A model generated the notes under the pieces. That model had not been told where the DNA came from. It saw nothing but the letters and a program-made list of their open reading frames with translations, and ran no database searches. 37,911 bases of DNA from Candidatus Omnitrophota bacterium. GTDB taxonomy: Bacteria > Omnitrophota > Gorgyraeia > Gygaellales > UBA12090. The stretch covers positions 1 to 37,911 of the forward strand of contig JAUSCZ010000026.1 in the NCBI GenBank assembly GCA_030674475.1, written 5' to 3'. Below, piece by piece: positions 1-7,560 of this stretch (positions within the stretch are counted from its first letter, which is position 1; the number at the start of each line of letters is the position of its first letter). The position numbers and the translations under genes were made by a program.

Positions 1-1407
1 GTTTTGCATACCATGTGCGCCTTTGCCAACGACGTTAATAACTGGGGTGGCGGGTATATTGTGATTGGACTTGAGGAAAATACGGCTGATCCGGCCTTCT
101 CACCTAAAGGGCTGTCGCCTTCTGAGATCAAAAAAATTCAACGCGAACTTTTGGGCCTCTCCCACAAGATCAGGCCTGAATATTTTCCGATAGTTGATGT
201 AACAAGCATAAAAGGCAAGAACATTGTCATTATCTGGGTTTCCGGAGGGTCACATCGCCCATATAAAGCCGCTGAAACTTTAGGCAAGGGCGCGCACTAT
301 TCGTATTATATCCGTCGCAACGATACAACAAGACGCGCGACCGCTTCGGATGAACGCAGTCTAATGAAGCTTGCTAATGATGCTCCCTTTGATGACCGTG
401 TTAACTATAAGGCAACTCTGAAAGATTTTGATATTCGGCGGATTGAGCAATATTTGGGCGATGTAAAAAGCGATCTCGCCAGAGAGATGTCAAAGATGCC
501 GCTTAAGGATCTATACCGCAGGATGAACATCGTTGAGGGGCCGGATGAATTATTGAGGCCCAAGAATATCGGGCTTATGCTTTTTTGTATTCATCCCCAA
601 AAGTTTTTTCCTCGCACAACAATTGATGTCGTGAAATATAAGGATGAGGTTGGCGATGATTTTGATGAAAAGATTTTCACCGGGCCTATCCACGAACAGT
701 TGCGCGATGCGCTTAAATATATTAAAGATTTGCTGATAATCGAATATGTTCATAAAGTGGAAGGCCGGGCGGAGGCGGAGAGGTTTTTTAATTATCCATA
801 CGCGGCTATTGAAGAATCTTTGGTAAATGCGGTATACCATCGTAGTTATGAGGAGCGCGAGCCGATCGAAGCGCGGATTTACCCGGATAAGATTTATATC
901 ATTAGTTATCCGGGGCCTTTACCTCCGCTGGGCAAAGACAATATTAATAAGCCGATCGTTACGCCGCATCGGTATCGCAACAGCCGGTTAGGCGATTCTC
1001 TAAAAGAGCTTGAGCTGGCAGAAGGCCGGTGTACGGGCTTCCCAAAGATCCGCCGGGCGCTTAAAAATAATGGATCGCCGCCGCCCATTTTTGCGACGGA
1101 TGATGACCGCACATATTTTATGGTAACTCTTAAGATTAACCCAAGAGCGAAGAAAATGGCGGCCGAGATTACCCCCAAAAAGGTCGGAGAAAAGGTCGGA
1201 GAAAAGGTCGGAGAAAAACTCTCGCGAAATCAGACTAAGATGATAGAATTAATTCAGCATAATCCGGCTATATCGGCACGAGACTTATCCGATGCGGTCG
1301 TAATTTCAACGAGAAAAATAGAAGAGAATATTTCGAAACTAAAAGAAAAAGGCGTTTTGAAGCGTATCGGCCCCGATAAAGGCGGACATTGGGAAGTGAT
1401 AAAGTAA
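1..1407 (+). CDS. AlbA_2/Schlafen-type ATP-binding regulator, 5'-truncated by window edge
   Basis: The frame is open at base 1, so the N-terminus lies outside the window. The visible start (LHTMCAFANDVNNWGGG) matches the middle of an AlbA_2 (Schlafen AlbA) domain, where AFAN..GG precedes a V/I-I-G-L/V strand. Around residues 265-295 is an HATPase_c_4-like N-box (EESLVNAVYHRSY), followed near residues 325-345 by a glycine-containing lid region (LAEGRCTGFPKIRRAL). Three VGEK repeats (1180-1215) link this to a C-terminal winged helix. This architecture is known for RecG-related putative transcriptional regulators that also appear in accessory islands. The stop TAA shares a base with the ATG of the radC-like gene, so the two are probably cotranslated. 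No specific target can be inferred. Family call sure, biological role unknown. Confidence 0.85.
   Translation, partial: VLHTMCAFANDVNNWGGGYIVIGLEENTADPAFSPKGLSPSEIKKIQRELLGLSHKIRPEYFPIVDVTSIKGKNIVIIWVSGGSHRPYKAAETLGKGAHYSYYIRRNDTTRRATASDERSLMKLANDAPFDDRVNYKATLKDFDIRRIEQYLGDVKSDLAREMSKMPLKDLYRRMNIVEGPDELLRPKNIGLMLFCIHPQKFFPRTTIDVVKYKDEVGDDFDEKIFTGPIHEQLRDALKYIKDLLIIEYVHKVEGRAEAERFFNYPYAAIEESLVNAVYHRSYEEREPIEARIYPDKIYIISYPGPLPPLGKDNINKPIVTPHRYRNSRLGDSLKELELAEGRCTGFPKIRRALKNNGSPPPIFATDDDRTYFMVTLKINPRAKKMAAEITPKKVGEKVGEKVGEKLSRNQTKMIELIQHNPAISARDLSDAVVISTRKIEENISKLKEKGVLKRIGPDKGGHWEVIK
1180..1215 (+). repeat. Three tandem 12-bp units coding VGEK linker
   Basis: The unit AAGGTCGGAGAA occurs three times exactly and keeps the reading frame, giving K-V-G-E repeats between the ATPase and winged-helix domains. 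A similar Q-V-A-G linker is present in the related gene at 22575-24079. Such repeats can change copy number by slippage and alter linker length. Confidence 0.9.
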
Positions 1408-2084
1408 TGGCAGAAAAGAAGAGAATATCGGGCATCAAGTCTTGGCCGGAGGATGATAGGCCGCGCGAGAAACTGCTCAAGAAAGGCGCGGGGGCTTTGA
1501 GTAATTCCGAGCTTCTGGCGATTCTTTTGCGCACTGGCACCCGCGGCACCAGCGCCCTTGACCTTGCCCGTAAAGTTTTGAAGAAATTCGGCACCTTCCG
1601 GAATATGACGCATACAGACGCGCGCGATTGGAAAGAATTCAAAGGTTTAGGCGCCGCTAAAATCGCCCACATTCAGGCCGCGCTTGAAATCGGGCGGCGC
1701 TATCGCGAGGACGAAGTGTCCACCGGGAAGCAAAAGATTGCCTCGGCCAAGGATATTGTAGACATCGTTATGCCCCATCTTCGGGATCTTAAAACAGAGG
1801 TTTTTAAGGTCGTCTACCTTGATAGTAATAATCGCATTATTGATATCTCCGATACTGCCGTTGGCACTGTTGATCAGGTATTTCCCATTGTCCGCGAAAT
1901 AATCCACGCCGCCTTGCAGAAGTTCGCCAAGTCAATCGTTTGTGTGCATAACCATCCCAGCGCGAATATAACACCAAGTGTGGAGGATAAGAAATTTACC
2001 AAAGAGCTATGCGATGCTGGCAAGCTAATGGAAATTAAAGTATTAGATCACATTATTATTGGCGGAATTTTTCAGCGAGTTTGA
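1407..2084 (+). CDS. radC: RadC family JAB/MPN protein, C-terminus replaced by insertion sequence
   Basis: RadC-type protein of 225 residues. The N-terminal part has the RPREKLLKKGAGALSNSELL motif and a helix-hairpin-helix (FKGLGAAKIAHIQAALEI). The C-terminal JAMM-like domain keeps VHNHPSANITPSVED, where the H-x-H and D would bind metal. I chose ATG 1407, which shares a base with the upstream TAA, rather than TTG 1389. After DHIIIG, family members usually continue for about a dozen residues; here the frame enters the inverted repeat of the insertion sequence at 2068 and stops after GIFQRV. The gene is therefore 3'-disrupted, although the catalytic core is intact. RadC proteins are common in mobile islands and their biochemical role is unsettled. 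A radC N-terminal fragment lies at 37349. Confidence 0.88.
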   Translation: MAEKKRISGIKSWPEDDRPREKLLKKGAGALSNSELLAILLRTGTRGTSALDLARKVLKKFGTFRNMTHTDARDWKEFKGLGAAKIAHIQAALEIGRRYREDEVSTGKQKIASAKDIVDIVMPHLRDLKTEVFKVVYLDSNNRIIDISDTAVGTVDQVFPIVREIIHAALQKFAKSIVCVHNHPSANITPSVEDKKFTKELCDAGKLMEIKVLDHIIIGGIFQRV

Positions 2085-2089
2085 CCTCA
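2068..2089 (+). repeat. Left terminal inverted repeat of the insertion sequence
   Basis: Pairs with 3581-3602 in reverse complement, 19 of 22 positions identical. It contains the radC frame's premature stop (2082-2084) and the transposase stop (2087-2089, minus strand). Confidence 0.85.
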
Positions 2090-3130
2090 TGCGGGCTGCA
2101 TAACTACTTCTAAAGCTGCCGGAAGCAACATAGAACGGCTTACTTTCCAGGCAGTATAGCGTAGCAAGCGGGCTGTATCAAGATTTTGTTTTCTTCTGTT
2201 TAAGATCACCTCCTTCTGTCCCGACAGTGCCTGAAGCGGGGTAACGTAGCCTAAGGAACTGTGCGGGTCGTTGTTGTAGACATCAGGGACGCGACAGAGC
2301 CACTGAATAATATCATCAACCAGCTTGAATGAACGCGGGGCATCCCGGTGGTATTTGAGCGTCTTAATAAATGCTTCTATCCACGCCTGGTCATCCGGCG
2401 TATGGGGCCGTCCAAAATGGACAGGCGCGCCAAGAAGCTCTTTGATAGTTTGTTTCGTAGACGATGCTTTCATCGCCGAGCCCCGGTCTGAATGGGCAAT
2501 CAGCTTTGAAGTCAGGTGTTCCGGCAGCAGGCAGTAAGCTTCCTTGACGGATTGCGTAAGATTGCCTGATGATATCCCATTTATGGAATGCCCGATATGC
2601 AGCAGGTATCTCTGGGGCAGGATCATCACCGGGATAGCCCAGACAATGATACCGGAATCGGTCTTAAACTGCGTTCCGTCATAGCAGAGGAGCGAAAAGC
2701 CTTCGTCTAAGAGCGAAGGGGCGCTGACATAAGGAGTCCTGCGCTGCCAATTCCTCATTGGCTCAACCATGTTTTTAGCTTTCAGCGTGCGGTATACCGA
2801 CGAGAACGAAGCAAAGAACTTACCGGACTCATGGCCGTGAACAAAGATATGGCTTACCGGTTTACCAATAAGCTCCGGCGTCCAGGCAGCGGTCTCAATC
2901 GCGTTCCGTTCTTGTTCAAGCGTCTTGTTCCAGGCAGTCCGGGGCCTTACCGGCTTCAGGTTTGTCCACCTGCGGAACTTCCGGGGAGCAATCCCGAATA
3001 TCCCGCAGGCGCATTCCTGGGTAAGGCCTTGACTGACAGCATCATTTATAACATTAACCACAGTTCTTTTGACCTCAAGTGTAAAATGGCCGCTTAACGG
3101 CCCTTTAAGCCCTAATTCATCCTTTTTTTT
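2087..3130 (-). CDS. IS orfB, DDE (rve-type) transposase catalytic region
   Basis: About 347 residues in the -1 frame relative to orfA, with no convincing own start, so it is expected to be made as an OrfAB fusion through the A8 slippery run at 3123-3130. A DDE triad is visible: D in LLCYDGTQFKTDSG, D in LIAHSDRGSAM, and E in DDQAWIEAFIKTLKYH, with the D-to-E region showing the typical rve spacing of about 35 residues. The N-terminal part contains a second HTH-like region (LTQECACGIFGIAPRKFRRW). Transposase function is well supported and the frame is intact. The longer open frame extending to 3367 is only an out-of-frame shadow of orfA. Confidence 0.85.
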   Translation of the reverse strand, partial: KKKDELGLKGPLSGHFTLEVKRTVVNVINDAVSQGLTQECACGIFGIAPRKFRRWTNLKPVRPRTAWNKTLEQERNAIETAAWTPELIGKPVSHIFVHGHESGKFFASFSSVYRTLKAKNMVEPMRNWQRRTPYVSAPSLLDEGFSLLCYDGTQFKTDSGIIVWAIPVMILPQRYLLHIGHSINGISSGNLTQSVKEAYCLLPEHLTSKLIAHSDRGSAMKASSTKQTIKELLGAPVHFGRPHTPDDQAWIEAFIKTLKYHRDAPRSFKLVDDIIQWLCRVPDVYNNDPHSSLGYVTPLQALSGQKEVILNRRKQNLDTARLLRYTAWKVSRSMLLPAALEVVMQPA

Positions 3131-3447
3131 AACAAGGACAGCTCGTGCCCCACGGCCGCCAGCGCGTCTTTGGTTTCGTCGAGCTCTTTGGAGATTCTTT
3201 GATACTGTTCCACAGGGATGACTTGTTGTCTTCGGCCCAGTTTTCCGGGATGGGCAAGGGTTTCTATTGCCCCTGCCTTGACCTTCTTGCGTATGGCAAC
3301 TAAGTCCCAGGGCCTGAGTCCGTAGCGTTCCAGGATCGTTTTTACCGGAGCACCCGGAGCGTTGCATTCCAGGTATAGGTTGAAGAGCTGCTCCGGTGTG
3401 AGTTTTAGCCGTTCTTTCTTTGAGTTTGTGTTCATAATAAGTTCCAA
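3112..3447 (-). CDS. IS orfA, helix-turn-helix protein
   Basis: A 111-residue basic protein with a helix-turn-helix (LTPEQLFNLYLE...APVKTILERYGLRPWDLVAIRKKV) and a C-terminal coiled-coil-like helix (QYQRISKELDETKDALAAV), as in transposase OrfA subunits that bind the element ends. An AAGGAGG ribosome-binding site at 3451-3457 sits 5 nt from the TTG at 3447; the ATG at 3435 is too far, so TTG 3447 is the favoured start. The frame ends at TAG 3112-3114 just after the A8 run at 3123-3130, where a -1 slip would continue into orfB. Alone it is probably a regulator or end-binding protein; as a fusion it supplies DNA binding to the transposase. Confidence 0.8.
   Translation of the reverse strand: MELIMNTNSKKERLKLTPEQLFNLYLECNAPGAPVKTILERYGLRPWDLVAIRKKVKAGAIETLAHPGKLGRRQQVIPVEQYQRISKELDETKDALAAVGHELSLLKKRMN
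3123..3130 (-). other. Candidate programmed -1 frameshift site (A8)
   Basis: On the minus strand the sequence is GTTAAAAAAAAGGATG. orfA reads TTA AAA AAA AGG and orfB reads GTT AAA AAA AAG, so a single -1 slip on the A run joins them. This is the usual IS3-type arrangement; no stimulatory pseudoknot was assessed. Confidence 0.75.
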
Positions 3448-3580
3448 TGGTGCCTCCTTTTGGGTATAGTATACTCTTTTTTAGGCCGATCGTCTATTCT
3501 AGGGCTCCGTAGCGCAAAGAATTTTGAGCCCTGGTGTCCAAATAACCGGTCAATGCCTAAAGTTAATTAAATGCTCTACT

Positions 3581-3602
3581 TGAGGTCACTGTCGCTGAAA
3601 AA
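3581..3602 (-). repeat. Right terminal inverted repeat of the insertion sequence
   Basis: Reverse complement reads TTTTTCAGCGACAGTGACCT then CA, matching the left end at 2068-2089 apart from three central bases. The stretch 3448-3580 between orfA and this repeat is non-coding and holds a TATACT box (minus strand, around 3463) suitable as the transposase -10. Confidence 0.85.
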
Positions 3603-3626
3603 ACGGGAGAAGCGAGGATGTGAAAT

Positions 3627-4712
3627 ATGAGTAAGAAAAAAGCCGTGAGCCAAAAATTGAGCGTGTTTCCAACGGATTATGCCGCATGGGTTTTAAGCCT
3701 GAAAAAGCGAATTGCCGGGGCGCGTCAAAAAGCTTTGCTTGCCGCAAATGCGGAGCAGATTAAATTATATCATGAGATCGGGCGGGATATATTAGATCGT
3801 CAGAACCGGCAGGGGTGGGGCGCCAAGGTGATTGACCGGCTCTCGGTAGACTTACGCGAAGCCTTTCCGGATATGAAGGGTTTATCTTCTTCGAATCTTA
3901 AATATATGCGTTTTTTTGCGCAGGAATGCCCTGATCGTAGAATTGGTCAGCAGTCTGCTGACCAATTACCTTGGTTTCATATTGTTATCTTGATAACGAA
4001 ACTTTCTGATCCGGTTATTCGGGATTGGTACGCGCGGGAGGCTATCCAGCAATCTTGGCCGCGCGACACACTGGAACAATACATTAAGAACCAGCTTCAC
4101 CGGCGTCAGGGTGCGGCGGTAACTAATTTCAAGAAACGTCTTGATCCTTCTATTGCCGGGTCCGCGCAAGCTATTCTCAAAGATCCTTATCATTTTGATT
4201 TTCTTGGGCTTGGAGATGAAGCCCATGAACAGGATATTGAAAATGCCTTGATTCGCCATATTACGCGTTTTTTGCTTGAACTGGGGCAGGGTTTTGCTTT
4301 TGTGGGCCGTCAATTCCGGCTGGAAGTTGATGGCGATGAGTTTTTCATCGACTTGTTGTTTTATCACACCCGGCTTAAATGTTATGTAGTAGTAGAATTG
4401 AAGTCAGTTGCTTTCAAACCTGGGCATGCTGGACAGCTTAACTTTTATCTGTCTGCGGTGGATGCCCAGATCAAGGCTCCTAATGACAAGCCAACTATTG
4501 GACTTTTACTTTGTAAGACCAAAAAGAAAATGGTGGCTGAATATGCTCTTTCGGGCATTGATAAGCCCATGGGCGTGGCGGAATATCAGTTGCTTAGGGT
4601 TTTACCGCAACCTCTCGACACCTGCCTACCGACCATCGAAGAATTGGAATTACAGCTTTCTTTGAACATTGAAAAGAAGGATGGAAGAAGGCGAGGGGCT
4701 GGGAAAAAGTAG
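3627..4712 (+). CDS. YhcG/DUF1016 family PD-(D/E)XK nuclease domain protein
   Basis: A 361-residue protein. The N-terminal half (about residues 15-180) is the DUF1016 N-terminal domain, with YHEIGRDILDRQ and LSVDLREAFPDMKGLSSSNLKYMRFF. The C-terminal half (about 190-340) is a PD-(D/E)XK nuclease fold: D in EFFIDLLFYHTRL and the E-x-K in CYVVVELKSVAF are the candidate metal-binding and catalytic residues, followed by QLNFYLSAVD. The family is frequent near mobile elements and restriction genes and has been proposed to be a Holliday-junction-type or RNA-associated nuclease; activity in vivo is not settled. Start is ATG 3627, preceded by GAGGATG and just outside the right end of the insertion sequence. 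Reading frame intact, length normal. Confidence 0.88.
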   Translation: MSKKKAVSQKLSVFPTDYAAWVLSLKKRIAGARQKALLAANAEQIKLYHEIGRDILDRQNRQGWGAKVIDRLSVDLREAFPDMKGLSSSNLKYMRFFAQECPDRRIGQQSADQLPWFHIVILITKLSDPVIRDWYAREAIQQSWPRDTLEQYIKNQLHRRQGAAVTNFKKRLDPSIAGSAQAILKDPYHFDFLGLGDEAHEQDIENALIRHITRFLLELGQGFAFVGRQFRLEVDGDEFFIDLLFYHTRLKCYVVVELKSVAFKPGHAGQLNFYLSAVDAQIKAPNDKPTIGLLLCKTKKKMVAEYALSGIDKPMGVAEYQLLRVLPQPLDTCLPTIEELELQLSLNIEKKDGRRRGAGKK

Positions 4713-4807
4713 GGAGAAAGTCCTGTGGCTCATAAAGGAGAATTCGGCTAATCGGTAATCGAAGGACACGATACTTAATTAAGAAGCGACTGGATCAGCC
4801 AGGCTTT

Positions 4808-4850
4808 GTCCCGACGAAAAGTCGGGATCCCGACCTTGTCGGGAAAATGT
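4808..4850. repeat. REP-like palindromic cluster (GTCGGGATCCCGAC)
   Basis: Three overlapping palindromes: CCCGAC-gaaaa-GTCGGG (4810-4826), the perfect 14-mer GTCGGGATCCCGAC (4821-4834) and CCCGAC-ctt-GTCGGG (4829-4840), followed by GGGAAAATGTGG. The same 14-mer and a nearly identical AAAATGTGG tail occur at 36885-36916. The rest of the 4713-4938 spacer shows nothing I recognise. Confidence 0.75.
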
Positions 4851-4938
4851 GGAATAATTCGACAAGAAGGAATATTGCGTAAAGCCATTTTAAAATCAGC
4901 CTTTGAAGACAATCTGGTTTAAAAGATAAGGGTAGGCC

Positions 4939-5162
4939 ATGAAAAAACAGGAATTGATTAAGAAATTGCAGGATATCGAATGGCAGGATTTTGAGGTCAA
5001 GGAAGCCAAATCCGCGGTGCCAAAAAATTCATGGGAGTTAGGAAGAAAACTATGGTGAAAATATTGCGCTTGTTCAAAGAAAATCCGCTAATAACGATCT
5101 CGGAAATTGCCGAGAAAATCGGCATTACTCTTAAAGGCGTTGAATGGAACAATGGTGTATAA
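4939..5162 (+). pseudogene. Internally deleted AlbA_2 ATPase relic
   Basis: ATG 4939 opens a 39-residue frame (MKKQELIKKLQDIEWQDFEVKEAK...) that resembles the first residues of AlbA_2 proteins (E-x-E-x-K-E-A-K). It stops at 5058. Overlapping in another frame, 5052-5162 encodes MVKILRLFKENPLITISEIAEKIGITLKGVEWN, the winged helix usually found at the C-terminus of the same family. The whole ATPase core between them is missing, so this looks like a gene that lost its middle by deletion and then decayed. It could alternatively be two unrelated short genes, but the order fits one ancestral gene of the type seen at 1-1407. Confidence 0.7.
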
Positions 5163-5183
5163 CAATACGCGAGATATATAGTT

Positions 5184-6626
5184 ATGAAGAGCGTTCTTGT
5201 TTTTGATGTTTTGATAATCGGGGCCGGGGTGGTGGGGGCGGCTATAGCCAGGGAGTTGTCCCGGTATAAGCTTTCTATCGCTGTCTTGGAGAAGGAAGAG
5301 GAGCCGGCTTTTGGGGTTTCTAAGTCTAATAGCGGCATTATTCATCCGGGAACCCAAAATTCCCTGAATTCACTTAAAGGAAGACTGTGTCTTCAGGGAA
5401 ATATTTTGACCCGTAAAATCTCTCAGGAATTAGGCCTGGATTTTCAGGAAGTCGGCGAGTTGATAGTTGCTTTTAATGAGCAAGAAGCAGAGATCCTCCA
5501 AAATTTAAAAAAACAAGCTCAGGGCCTGGGAGTTCCGGGATTAAAGATCGTAGACAAGAATTGGCTGAGAGAAAATGAGCCGAACCTGAATCCGGAGGTC
5601 CGCGCCGCGCTTTTTGCCCCGACCGCCGGGATTATCAGCCCTTACCGGTTAGTGTATGCCCTTTGTGAAAACGCGATTAAAAATGGCGCGGAGATTTATA
5701 CCAATACCAAAGTAGAAAATATAGCCCGCCAAGAGGAGTATTTTGAAATTAACACTTCCCGGAAAAGTTTCAGGGCGAAATATGTGATAAATGCCGCTGG
5801 CTTATTTGCCGATGAAATATCCCGGATGGCAGGTATCAGCGATTTCCAGATCCGGCCGCGTAAGGGTGAGGAGTTTATTTTAGATAAAAAGAAAGAAAAT
5901 TTAACCCGGCATTTGATTTTTCCTTTGCCTTCTAAAACCTCTAAGGGGGTTTTGGTGATTAAGACCGCTGACGGCAATCCCATGATCGGCCCGACTGCCG
6001 AAGATATAGAAGATAAGGAGGATTTATCCACTAGCGAAGAAGGGCTAAAAAAAGTAATTACCTTAAGCCAGAGATTAGTTCCGGCAATAAATGAAAGCGA
6101 TATCATTGCCTATTTTTCCGGCTTACGTCCGGTTGCCGGCGATGATTTTATTATCCGCTCTGAAGATCAGGTTCCCGGTTTTATTAATGTCGCCGGGATT
6201 CAGTCCCCGGGCTTAACCTCAGCCCCGGCAATCGCCCTGATGGTCAGGGATATGCTTAAAGCTCACGGCCTTAAATTAAAAAAGAAGCGGATATTTAAGT
6301 CTCCAAGGAAAAAGAGTATTCATTTGTTTAAAATCCCTTTAACCGCGGCCAAAAAGCTGATAAAAAAAGATGCCGCTTACGGCGATATCGTCTGCCGCTG
6401 TGAGATGGTTTCGGCTCAAGAGATCAAACAGGCGATAGTTGAGGGTGCCCGGACCATGGACGGGATAAAATTCCGCACCCGGGCCCAGGCTGGCAGGTGC
6501 CACGGAAGTTTCTGCGCTACCCGGCTGATGAAGATATTAGCCGAGGAAATAAAAATCCCTTTAACCGCGCTAACCAAGAGGGGTTTGGGCTCGGAGATGG
6601 TTAAAAAGGATAGATTAGATGTCTGA
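5184..6626 (+). CDS. glpA: GlpA-type FAD-dependent dehydrogenase with BFD-like [2Fe-2S] domain
   Basis: A 480-residue flavoprotein. Residues 8-36 are an ADP-binding Rossmann motif (LIIGAGVVGAAIAREL...VLEKE), the body is a DAO-type fold (IHPGTQNSLNSLKGRLC, FSGLRPVAGDDF), and residues about 395-455 are a BFD-like [2Fe-2S] domain with cysteines in VCRCEMV and GRCHGSFC. This combination is typical of GlpA-like anaerobic glycerol-3-phosphate dehydrogenases, and related L-2-hydroxyacid dehydrogenases are the main alternative. It overlaps the next gene by 8 bp and the set GlpA / FAD oxidoreductase / DUF1667 is a known three-gene module in anaerobes such as Thermotoga and clostridia. Electron acceptor is unknown. 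No strong ribosome-binding site is visible before ATG 5184. Confidence 0.82.
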   Translation: MKSVLVFDVLIIGAGVVGAAIARELSRYKLSIAVLEKEEEPAFGVSKSNSGIIHPGTQNSLNSLKGRLCLQGNILTRKISQELGLDFQEVGELIVAFNEQEAEILQNLKKQAQGLGVPGLKIVDKNWLRENEPNLNPEVRAALFAPTAGIISPYRLVYALCENAIKNGAEIYTNTKVENIARQEEYFEINTSRKSFRAKYVINAAGLFADEISRMAGISDFQIRPRKGEEFILDKKKENLTRHLIFPLPSKTSKGVLVIKTADGNPMIGPTAEDIEDKEDLSTSEEGLKKVITLSQRLVPAINESDIIAYFSGLRPVAGDDFIIRSEDQVPGFINVAGIQSPGLTSAPAIALMVRDMLKAHGLKLKKKRIFKSPRKKSIHLFKIPLTAAKKLIKKDAAYGDIVCRCEMVSAQEIKQAIVEGARTMDGIKFRTRAQAGRCHGSFCATRLMKILAEEIKIPLTALTKRGLGSEMVKKDRLDV

Positions 6627-7560
6627 GCGGCAGTTAGTGGTAATCGGAGGCGGTCCGGCAGGAATGGGCGCGGCTATCTCGGCCTACGAGGCTGGGGTAA
6701 AAGATATCCTGTTGATTGAGCGGGATCAGTATCTGGGCGGGATACTCAATCAGTGCATACACACCGGCTTCGGTTTGAGTTATTTTAAGAAAAATCTCAC
6801 TGGGCCGGAATATGCCCATAGGTTTATTGAAAAAATCCAGGCGATAGACAATATCGAGGTAAGCCTTAAGTCTTTCGCGGTTAAATTAACTAAAGAAAAG
6901 GAGCTTATCTTTATTAAGCCGGGTGAGCTTAAGGAGATAAAGGCTAAGGCCTTGATTATGGCCACCGGCGCCAGGGAAAGGACTCGGGAGATGATTCATA
7001 TTCCCGGGGATAGGCCCAGCGGGATATTCTCGGCGGGATTGGCCCAGAAACTGATTAATATTGAAGGTTTATTGCCGGGTGAAGAAGTAGTGATTGTGGG
7101 CTCCGGGGATATCGGCTTGATTATGGCCCGCAGGTTTATCTTAGAGGGGGCTAAGGTTAAGGCGGTGATAGAAATCCAGAAGCAAAGCCGGGGCCTGGCC
7201 AGGAATGTGGTCCAATGCCTTGAGGATTTTAACATCCCTTTTTATTTGAGCCATAAAGTGGCCAGGATTTACGGGAAAAAGCGGGTGGAGAAAGTGGATG
7301 TGGTCGAGGTGGATGAGGATTTGAAGGCTATTCCGGGTTCGGATTTTTCCTTAGCGTGCGATACTATCTTGATTTCCGCGGGGCTAATTTCCGAGAACGA
7401 GCTTTTGGAGGCTGCCGGCATAGAGGCCGGGAATATCTCCATCCCCGGATTATTTGTCTGCGGCAATGCCTATAAAATATACGACCTGGCGGATTCAGTC
7501 AGCCGGGATGCTTTGTTGGCGGGTAAACAGGCGGCGGAATATCTCAAGGGTTTAGGATGA
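6619..7560 (+). CDS. NAD(P)/FAD-dependent oxidoreductase, partner of GlpA-type protein
   Basis: A 313-residue pyridine-nucleotide-disulfide-type oxidoreductase. It has an FAD-binding GGGPAGMGAA motif at residues 9-18, the redox-site region GGILNQCIHTGFG around residues 40-52, an ATGARERTR motif near 115, and a second Rossmann motif VVIVGSGDIGLIMARR near 157-172 for NAD(P). The C-terminal segment GLFVCGNAYKIYDLADSVSRDALLAGKQAA is the usual FAD-contacting end. It probably carries electrons between the GlpA-like protein and NAD(H). It overlaps both neighbours by a few bases, consistent with translational coupling and a complex. Confidence 0.82.
   Translation: MSERQLVVIGGGPAGMGAAISAYEAGVKDILLIERDQYLGGILNQCIHTGFGLSYFKKNLTGPEYAHRFIEKIQAIDNIEVSLKSFAVKLTKEKELIFIKPGELKEIKAKALIMATGARERTREMIHIPGDRPSGIFSAGLAQKLINIEGLLPGEEVVIVGSGDIGLIMARRFILEGAKVKAVIEIQKQSRGLARNVVQCLEDFNIPFYLSHKVARIYGKKRVEKVDVVEVDEDLKAIPGSDFSLACDTILISAGLISENELLEAAGIEAGNISIPGLFVCGNAYKIYDLADSVSRDALLAGKQAAEYLKGLG

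Larger units (their letters stand above)
2068..3602 (-). mobile_element. Insertion sequence, IS3-like, with orfA/orfB and 22-bp terminal inverted repeats
   Basis: The element is about 1,535 bp, bounded by imperfect inverted repeats at 2068-2089 and 3581-3602 that share TTTTTCAGCGA, a 3-base mismatch, then TGACCTCA. It carries an HTH-type orfA and a DDE-integrase orfB on the minus strand, joined by an A8 run. The orfB stop codon lies in the left repeat. No clear target duplication is visible next to the repeats (left flank GGCGGAA, right flank ACGGGAG). It interrupts the 3' end of radC. IS3 assignment rests on gene layout and rve-type motifs; the terminal sequence does not start with TG as in many IS3 members, so another related family is possible. 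Confidence 0.85.

Noticed and set aside
1180-1215. Short tandem units as a CRISPR-like array
   Set aside because: Units are 12 bp, contiguous, in frame and without spacers.
2065-2103. Alternative frame at the end of radC reading EFFSEFDLM, which looks like a RadC ending and would imply a frameshift
   Set aside because: The stretch lies in the terminal inverted repeat of the insertion sequence (2068-2089), so the resemblance is coincidental.
3131-3367. N-terminal extension of orfB from 3367 in the same frame
   Set aside because: It is the out-of-frame shadow of orfA with low-quality composition; orfB is best read from the slippery run.
4408-4665. 85-codon plus-strand frame inside the DUF1016 gene
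   Set aside because: Shadow of a well-supported gene in another frame.
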